A stretch of DNA of 64,000 nt from contig OX442318.1 of assembly GCA_949358305.1 (NCBI GenBank), forward strand, positions 2,032,501 to 2,096,500, written 5' to 3'. The notes beneath the pieces were generated by a model. The model worked only from the letters and a program-made list of their open reading frames with translations. It made no database searches and was not told the DNA's origin. The stretch comes from Strigamia acuminata (lineage: Eukaryota; Arthropoda; Chilopoda; Geophilomorpha; Linotaeniidae). The translations under genes were made by a program, and so were the position numbers. This document shows, in pieces, positions 1 to 9,500 of the stretch; within the stretch, counting starts at the first letter, position 1, and each line of letters opens with the position of its first letter.

Positions 1-535
1 TTAGTGACAACTGTAGTTATTGACAAATATATTTGTGATATACTTTTTGTGGTTTTTGTGATTAGATGAATTTCAGATTTCAGTTAATTTCTTTTACATA
101 TTTGTGAGGTTGCTGTTGCATTAAAATCAATGTTTTAAGTTTTATTTCCAGAACTTGTGACTCTACTGCAGCAAAATGTAAATGTGATCACTTTAGTGTT
201 AATTAGGCAGTAGGTAAACTAAATTTTGTAGAATAAGGAATAGAAGTGCAATTTGTGATGATATTTCTTCCTAAAAGCGTAATGCCTTAAACCAAAACGG
301 GTACATTTTATCCTTATGCATTGAAGGGTCAATTTAAATAAATTCTGGTCGTTGGTCCAAATTGGTTATTTCTTTCTCCAATTAACAGAAGTCATGCAAT
401 TATACAGAGAATGTGTTTGTGCCACCTTTTTGTTGCATTTTCAATGCTTTTATCGACTACAAACGAAATGTTTGGGAAATACTAGAATTTCATTAAAGTT
501 TGATAAATTGCGGAGTGATTTTGTTGACTGTTGAA
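1..535. other. 3' flank of the DEG/ENaC gene; no gene seen
   Basis: AT-rich sequence downstream of the minus-strand channel gene. No coding exon with splice signals was found. Bases about 60-100 resemble 12915-12955 (both hold GTGATTA followed by ATGAATTT and AGATTTCAGTT), so flanking sequence may have been duplicated on either side of the channel gene. This similarity is weak and was judged by eye. Confidence 0.4.
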
Positions 536-3500
536 TCAAATGAAATATTCAGCAAGAGCAAATAATGAGAGACCGGTCAAAATACCAAAAATTGATCCGA
601 TTTGACACAGTAATTTGATAATGGTAATTACTTTTTGTTCTTCTATTATTTCTCGGATGTTGCTGTTTATACTGTATGTAATCGTCCGGTAGTCATTGCT
701 TTCTCCAATTATTGAAGGTAGGAATATTGTTTCTTCACAGCGTACTGCACACTTGCAGCTTTTGTGGGGATCTGTCTTGAATTGAGTCTTCAAATATTGT
801 TCGGTAGTTTTCTTAGCTGTTATGTGATCCTCGCAATAAGGTAAAGCATTGTTTTCCATAAACGGTAATCTAATAGAATACTGTATTACTATGCTAGTAT
901 ACTCAAAACCACCACAACGTTGATGTATTTAGCCTGTTTACGCCGAACTGCAAACTGTGTTCTGCTACGTGGAAAAGTAGTTCTGTTTATTTTCAATGAG
1001 TTTAAGTATAAAAAGTGATTAGATTGATGGATTTTATTTAATTGGTAATAAAATGTTTATTTTATCTGCTAAATAACCTTTTTCCCTTTTTAATCAATCA
1101 ATCAATTAATGTAAGTATAGTTTGTTGGTTTCTTTTGGCAGGTAAACAAAGGTTTTGTTTTTTATTGGTTGTTTATGCCTAGTTAGAATACAATTCTGGT
1201 GTTACGAGCTACTTTTTTTGTGCCACTACACCAGTGATACGGCTCGACCAATAGGGAAATACATCAACGCTGTGGTGGTTTTAAGTATAGCTTAGGCCAG
1301 AGTTGATGAATAATTTGTGTATGTTTAAACTGGTGCTTATGATCATTAGTTTAAATAAAAACTAGGGTAGTTACCGGGTGGCCCGAATAAAACTGGTCCG
1401 ACAATAGTAATGCTCATTGCATTGTTGGACCGGCTTTACGTGTGTCATCCGGTATAATAAGAGAAATAGCAACCCGTCACGAGTCTTTCTATACAGGAAT
1501 AGCTTTGGTCGCAGCAAGTTGAAATTTAGCCCTTGATGTCGTTAATGTACAAAGATTAATAGAAACTCACTTGCACGCGAATGATTGCTGATCAATATAT
1601 TTTTTGAAACATTTCTGTTCACATTCTGTAGCAAGTTCATTTATTTGACAGGGATTTTTGGGTGTGTTTACTCGAATGAGCTGAAAATGACAAATTCAGA
1701 AAATATTAGTGAGTTTACCAAGTGCACAAATTCTACCGTTTGATGCCAAATATCGATATCAACAGCACTGCTACTAGATTTGTAAAAAATGTGTTTTGGA
1801 TGGAAAAATTGATCTTGTGGTAGAATGAAGTTCTGCAATCAATACAAGGAAATAAACATCTGAGTGGTAAGTGAATTCACAAACTATCTTACTGGTTGAA
1901 ATTCAGTGCAATTTGTCTTTGGATATCCGAGTCCATCCAAATATATTATTCTGTTTTTCTTCGGAAAATATCGCTCATCAACTGTAGATATTTTAAATTG
2001 AAAGCAAGTGTATTTGAGTTTTGATAATTCTTTTTACTTTTCTTAAACACAGTGCACATTCCAAATACTGTTGACAAGTATGATATTTCTACAATTTTGG
2101 GATCAACTTTGTCGTACTGCAAAATAAGTATTTTGTACAAGCAATACGTAGCAAACAGACAAAATTGTGACGTATGTTTTAATTATCAATTAGGGCATCC
2201 AATCCCCTGCCATTTTTCTAGAACCGGGATTTTGCTACTCGATTTTTTCAGAACCAGGATGACCTAGTCTGGGGGAGGAGGGAGCTGAGTGGTGTGGTGA
2301 GTAGGAGATGAGAGAGAGAGAGAGAGGAGCGGCGACCACTGAAGGGACAAGACGTGTCCAAGGCCTGAAGCAGCAAGGGCAACCCCGCCCCGTGCTAACT
2401 CTGCTCTCCTCACCATTCACCACAACGTAGTATGGCGTCTGCCATACTGAAGCCTCCATGAGTGGCTGCATAAGTCGTACAGGTAAGTGCGTACGACACG
2501 AATGTTATGTTTGACCGACCTCGTCACCCATGGGGCTCACGCCCTGTGTGTGACGGGTTGGTTGCCGGTGCGGCGTGCCTTATTGGCACCCAAGAACTGG
2601 AGACAGGATTCTCCAACCCCTAGACAAACGTATTAAAGGCCAACAACCAGCAATATGGAATCTACTCGTCTTATTTACATGAGTATGCATCCCAAACTAG
2701 GGTAATCAGTCCTCGAGTTACTCAAAGTTTTTACAATGCTTCATGTCTCAGAGATTTCATTGGTCTTAAATTTATGATACTAAGTGTAGACAGTGAAAAT
2801 TGAACAAAAAATCCAAATTAAGGTAAATAGAGGCTTCTAGAAAAATGTCAGGGTCTATTAAGAGCTGGCATAAAAAGTTGGCAGTGGCATGTCATGCAGA
2901 AATGGCATGTAGAGTTGGCATGTCATGCCACTTGAAATATATAAAAACGCTAGAAACGGTCGTTTTAGAGTTTTTGAATACAACTATTATTTACGTATAT
3001 GTGATTCAAAATGTCAATTGCTTACTTTCTCTTGAGTATCTATTATCTCGTTCTTGTACGTTCCACCAGTATCTGTCGATCTCTTCCATAATAGAAGTGA
3101 ATTGTTTACAAATAAAGATTTAGGGTGGAGTAAATCAAGGAGTTGGTAATTAGGGCAAACTGCACCAAGAGTTTTAGCTAAGTCAATCTTAGCATCGTGT
3201 ATTTCCTTACTACCTGGACAATTGACAATGAGTGGAAAATGTATAATCTCATCTCTTTCCAGACTAACAGTATTAACGAGTTGAAAATCCAAATAGGTAA
3301 TAATTTGATTGTAAACATTATAAATCGACATGAGGATTAGAATTAGGAAAACCGAGATTTTCAGCATCTGTTTGACGAAGGATTTTTTTTCGGGTTTCTG
3401 ATTTTTCTCAAAAATTGTCTGAATTTTGTGTTTCAAATTGGAATTTGCTTTTGTCATTTTTCTGAACTTTACGAATGGCATTTTGCAGCTGTGAACAAAT

Positions 3501-6500
3501 ATTTCAACGAGCGTTAAACAAGACATTCCGAAATAGAGTCCGATGTTTCCACCAATGTCGCACAGTAAAGAGATTATGTCGTATGAAATACTTTGTTGCA
3601 ACGTTCGGACGTAATTGTTGACAATGAAAAAGTCCAGAGTATCCTCAGAACTAATCGTTTCTTCATACATTATGCTTAGTCTTGTCACTTCACATAGTTG
3701 ACGACATTCACAATGTTCCTTTAGATTAGTTGAACTGATTAAGTCGTCCAACATTTTGTATTGCTGTGTAAAGTCACTGTCATTGCATATTGGTAGATAT
3801 CTCATTTTGTAAAACGGATATCTAAAAAATAAATTCAATTATGTTTGGTTGTTGATATGTAGATAGAAAATTTAAACATTCATGTACAGTGTTGGGCCAC
3901 TACTGCAAAATAATATCCATACCAGTCACAGTGAATAGGATTGTCCTGTGGTGGTCTCACTACCCTGTTAGTTGGATCTTTTAGCTTGCACCCTATCGTA
4001 TGGTTTACGGAACTAGCCAGACCCAAAATTTCTTGAAAAAATATGTTTTAAAAATTGTATACCTGCAAGTAGCATTTTTCATGAGACAAGGAACGAAGCA
4101 GCCAATTAAATTGTCATCACAAGGATTTAGTTTTGTGTTGATGAAGTTATACTGAAACATGAATTTAGATTGTGAATATTACTACAGTCGAAACTCTTTA
4201 TAACGAATCGCAAGGGACCCGAAGGATTGATTCGTTGTAACGAGAATTCGTTATGTCGAAATTTTTTAATGTGGTGTTCTATGGCCAGCCAACCAAACCA
4301 GTCATTTTTAGGTATTCGTTATATCGATAATTTGTTATATCGCGATTCTTTATAAAGAGTTTCAACTGTAAAATTAAAATACGGTAATTAGAATTTACGG
4401 ACGATAATATCTGTTGTATTTAATTTCACGTCACGACCATTAGGTTTCATATCAATGAAGGTGAATTTAAGTTTGACACTACGATACCGATCCACATTCC
4501 CACAAATTGGAATAACTATATTTCTAAATTGTAATTCCCATCAATGTTCTGCTTTGTTTTGACTTTTTCTGTTTTGTTTTTGGGTAAATATTTGGTATTT
4601 AGTCACCGATCTGCAGTAAAACTAAATCTTTTTCAAAAAGTTAGAGCGCAAATCGAATAAATGTTGTCTTATGTTTTTTCTTAAACCTTGATATCGTCAT
4701 ACATTAAAATGTGTGTTTAAAACATAAATTGTATTTTTACTTTTTGCACAGTAGCTGTAGCAGCAATATTAGTTGGTTGTTCATAGTCCAATTCCATTTG
4801 AAATACTTCTGTACTTGTAAGATGTGCTATTGGCGACGGATCTATCAATATCTTTTAAATTAAAGAATAGAGCATTTTCAATTAGACAAGAAAATTACAA
4901 TTATTCACATTTGCTATTGCTACTACAGTACAAGCATCAGGTTTATATGGCTCACCCTGTACAATAAGAAAACTAGTGTTCCTTCTTTTGTAAAATCGAA
5001 GTCGGGTCACTTTCTCGAATCTCGTTTTATCGAATTGCGTTTTTTTTCAATGAAACGTGCGATTTCTAACAATAAATTCTATGAAATGTGTCCAAATGTC
5101 CATGCAGCCCAGATGGAATGTTGGAGCTAGAGCCCAAGTAGGCTTCGAGCCCCCAAAGAAATACATGACTACACGGTATAAGATTTGGGTGTCGATCGGA
5201 TTTAATACCGAAGCCAAAAGATGTTGCTAGTCATTTACTACCTAGCAACTTATAATAAGTATTGTTTGTTAGAAAATACTAGGATGGCGAGCATACACTA
5301 CGGCAGCTTTTCCCAAACTATGAGGCGCACCCTTCACACACGCCTAAATAGGACAAGCTTTTTTTGCGAACTTATGTAAAATTTTATGCAAAATTATATA
5401 AAAATTTCTTTTTTTCTTTTTAGTAGTTCGTTTTTGATTTAATTTAATGCACCAGTTGATGAAGTGGGGTGCGAAAGATCATCTTGCTTAAAAATGGGTC
5501 TCGATGCTAAAAAGTTTGGGAACCGCTGCACTACAGCATCAAAATGATTGGCGTCGAGGTGATCCGCCAATGATCGAAGTTGTAAAATGACTTTTTTTTC
5601 CTTTAAGGCACCGATTATGTCGGCGCCGAAGTGACCCGACTTCACGCCAGACCTAGCTGGGGGACAAACTGCCCAAACACTATGCACACCAGAATGACGG
5701 ACACTGGACAGCCATCCAGATGTCAACACCACTTGTAATAACTCGATATACATATTATATAGATTTGAGAACTTGTAAAGAAAACTTTAATTGAACTCTT
5801 GCCACACATCAGACAAGTCCTTTCAAACCTCGCATCACTGTGTTATCTCATCTTTATTTGTGCTGCATTTAAACTTTCTGTTGCCCCCAGGAAAAGTAGA
5901 CTGCTCTAGCCGCCAGTGGCAGAAAAATGAACTGCTCATTTGGAGCTGAAGCAGCGTGGCAGCATGTGAAGATTTTTTTGTTCATACGTGTACATTTGAA
6001 TGCGGTATGCTCAGCGTATTGCTCGCAGATATTCTGCAGCTTAAAAGGCCATAAACCTCTGTGTCCAGTCTTTTGTTTCAATTTCTATTTATGTGTCGTG
6101 CACCCGGCACTATTTGGGCAACCGGTATTTGTTCACTTAGTCGACAAAGTAATATTCGACTAAATGACCTTATCGGGCAACCCATGCTCTAATGGCATCC
6201 GTTCATCCCAGTATTTGCTTAACCAATTTGAATGCACTGAGTGTTTTATGATATAGCAAAAATATATTTATAATGTTAGATAAATTACAAATTTTGCTAG
6301 TAATTATGAAGCAAAATTAAAATTATACTAGGCAAATAAATGTTGTTAACTTGTGGCTTGTCTAATTTTTAACATAACATAATAGTACCTTTAAAGAAAA
6401 AACACTAGGGGGATGACCCCTATATAAGGGCTACGAAGAGAGCCAATCCCCAGTCTAATAAAAAACACATAGATTGTAGTTTATAAAAAACTTTATTCAA

Positions 6501-9500
6501 TTAATGAATAATTATTACAGAGAAAAACTTCCGAGGACAGGTCCTAAGGTCGACTAGTTTTCTACAAGGGAAGGAAAAAACACATTAGTAACTTTTAGTG
6601 TTTAGGGTGGGATTGTTAACAACATTTATTTGCCTAGTATAATTTTAATTTTGCTTCATAATTACTAGCAAAATTTGTAATTATACAACATTTGCAAATA
6701 AATGTTGTTAACTTATGGCTGTTCGTAGCCTCCCAAAACAACTGAAGAAAATTCCTCCGAAAAAGAAACAATTGGTCTCTCATAAAAGGTCTGAAAAACT
6801 TCAGCAGTCGACCAATCGGCTGCTTTGATAATATGATTTAAAGAAACACGTCTGCTTGCCGCAAAAGAAGTGGAAGCTGCTCTTGTAGAGTGAGCAGTAA
6901 AAATTGAGGTATCAACACCGGCGTCACCGAGGGTGCTTTTAATCCATCTGGATATAGTGGTAGAAGAAACTGCTTCAAAAGGGAAAGAAGCCGAAATAAA
7001 CAATTGTTTCGTATCCTTGCGGATTGAAATGGTGAAATTTAAGTACTCACGAAGAGCCAAGACTGGACACAAGTCTTTATCTTGAAATTTAGAAATACGA
7101 AAAGGGGTTCGGGAAGAAGATTTCCTGGACCCCAAAAGAGGAACGATACAAAAGCTGTCTTTGAAAAGGACATCTGCAGATAGAAGCTTGAGATCAGCCG
7201 ATCTACTTGCCAAGGCAAGGGCCAAAAGCGTAGCTAACTTCTGATTAAGAAGAAGACCTGAAGGTTTTTGGACCGAAGATAGGGACTTGATGTGCCGAAG
7301 AACCGGCCCTACGTGCCAAATGTAAGAGTAACGATATTTTCTGGGTTTGGAAATTAAAATCCCTTTCATGACCCGATGAATGAGAGGGTGAGATCCCAGA
7401 TCTTGGCCCCCATTAATAATTAAATACTGAGAAATAGTAGATCTATGGCAATTTATTGCACTATACGATTTTCCTTCTGAATACAGAAAGCTAAGAAAAT
7501 TAGCTAGGGAAATTGGAGATGAACAAAAAGGTTCCAAATTCCTGGATGCTGTCCAAGAAACCCATGATTTCCAGCAATTTGCATAGACTTTTGCTGTTGA
7601 AGGCTTCCATGACACTCCCACCAATCGGGAAGCTTCCTCTGAAATTCCATCCTTTCGAAGGGAAGAGAGGATAGATGCCAGGCCGCTAACTGGAGGGATC
7701 CCTGAGCCACCAATGGGTGGGGTTGCCCTTCTGGATTCAGTAATAGGTTCGTCAGATTCGGGAGAATAACCGGGGCCTGTGTTGATAGGGACCAGATTAT
7801 CTAAAAATAAAGGAAAACTTTTTAATAAATCAAAGGTCGCAACTAATTAAAGTGGTGCTTACCGGAAACCAACTCTGACTTGGCCAAATCGGTGTAATAA
7901 GGATCATCCTTGTTGGAGACAAAGCTAATCGGATCCTTTGTAAACATGCAGGAATCAGACAGAAAGGGGGAAAAGCATAGTTAAGATCGGACCCCCATTC
8001 CTGAACCAGGGCGTCGAAAGCTAAAGCTTCTGGATCTGGTAACCAACTAAAGAAGTTCTTAAGCTGACAATTAAGATTTGAAGCAAACAAATCTATCTGA
8101 AACGGGCCCCAAAGGGCCTGAAGACTATCGAAACAAGAAGTATTTAGTTTCCAATCCCCAGAATCGAGAATGTGGCCTCTGGAGGCCAGATCAGCCTGTA
8201 TATTCAGTTTACCGGGGATGTGTTCAGCTTGGATGGAAAGATCACGAGCCATAGCCCAAGACCAAAGATCCTGGGCCACGGCCGTGAGATTGGGTGACCT
8301 AGGGCTACCCAGGTGGTTAATAGCAGCGATTGCCGCTGTATTGTCCATTCGTAACTTAATAATACCCCCGCACAAGTCTTTGGCAAAGGACTTGATGGCC
8401 CAAAAGGCAGCGAGTAATTCAAGGATGTTTATATGTTTGGTTGCTAAGGAAGGTGGCCATTTTCCACCTATAGAGATAGAATTTGAGCACGCTCCCCAGC
8501 CTGAAAGGGATGCGTCCGTATCAATGCTAATTAAAGTGGATTTTGGAAAAAGAGATCTACCCTGACAGAAATCCAAATTTCTGAGCCACCAAGCTAGTTC
8601 CTCCCTTGCTACAAGGTTAAGTAAGCATGGCGAATTATAATTTCCTTTCCGGAGCAATTGAGTTTTTAATAACTGGAGACCCCTGTAATGAAGGGGGGCC
8701 GAAGAGATAGCTAAGGTTGTAGCATTGAGCTTCCCTATAACCAAAGCCAAGTCTCTATTATTAATATTGTTGTCTGCAGAAAGCAGCTTCTGAATGGCCT
8801 TTTTTATATTCTGAGAACGTTCGGAAGGAAGAGAAACCCGCATAGTTTTGGAATTAATCAAAAATCCTAGGAAAACTAACTCTGTCGTTAGCTCAAGAAC
8901 TGATTTCTTAAAATTTACTCTGAAACCTAGAGATTTAAATAGAAGTAGAATAAAATCCCTCTGCTGGATAAGAAGATCTCTGTCGGAATGGGTGAAGAAC
9001 CAGTCATCAAGAAAAACTGCAAGTTTTACGTTGAACAACCTGAGAAAAGTTGCTATAACTCGACAGATTTTTGTAAAGAAAAATGGGGCAGGTCCTAGGC
9101 CGAAGGGAAGTACTCCAAGTTCATAAAGGACCCCTAACCAAAAGAAGCGTAAAAATTTTTGCGATTCAGGATGAATGACTACTGAGAAGTAAGCGTCTGA
9201 AAGATCAAGTTTAATCATAAAAGCATCTTGCTCAACGAGGGAAAGAGCCGTCTGAACATTTTCCATTTTAAAATGAGTGAAAGGAATAAATTCATTTAGT
9301 GGTTTTAAATTAATTATTGGTCTAAAACCCCCATCTTTTTTGGGGACAATAAAAAGGAAACTAATAAATTCCCCTTCACAGTGATTGACCGGATAGGCTG
9401 CACCTTTTTCAACCATGTCCTTGACTTCTAAATCAAGAATAGAAAATACCTCATTGGAAAAGGAAGGTGTTGAAAAGGAATTTTGAATAGGCGTGGATAG

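Noticed and set aside
5869-6163. Overlapping short frames near 5869-6163
   Set aside because: Both strands open over the same short stretch; no splice signals or recognisable residues, and it lies in a host intron.
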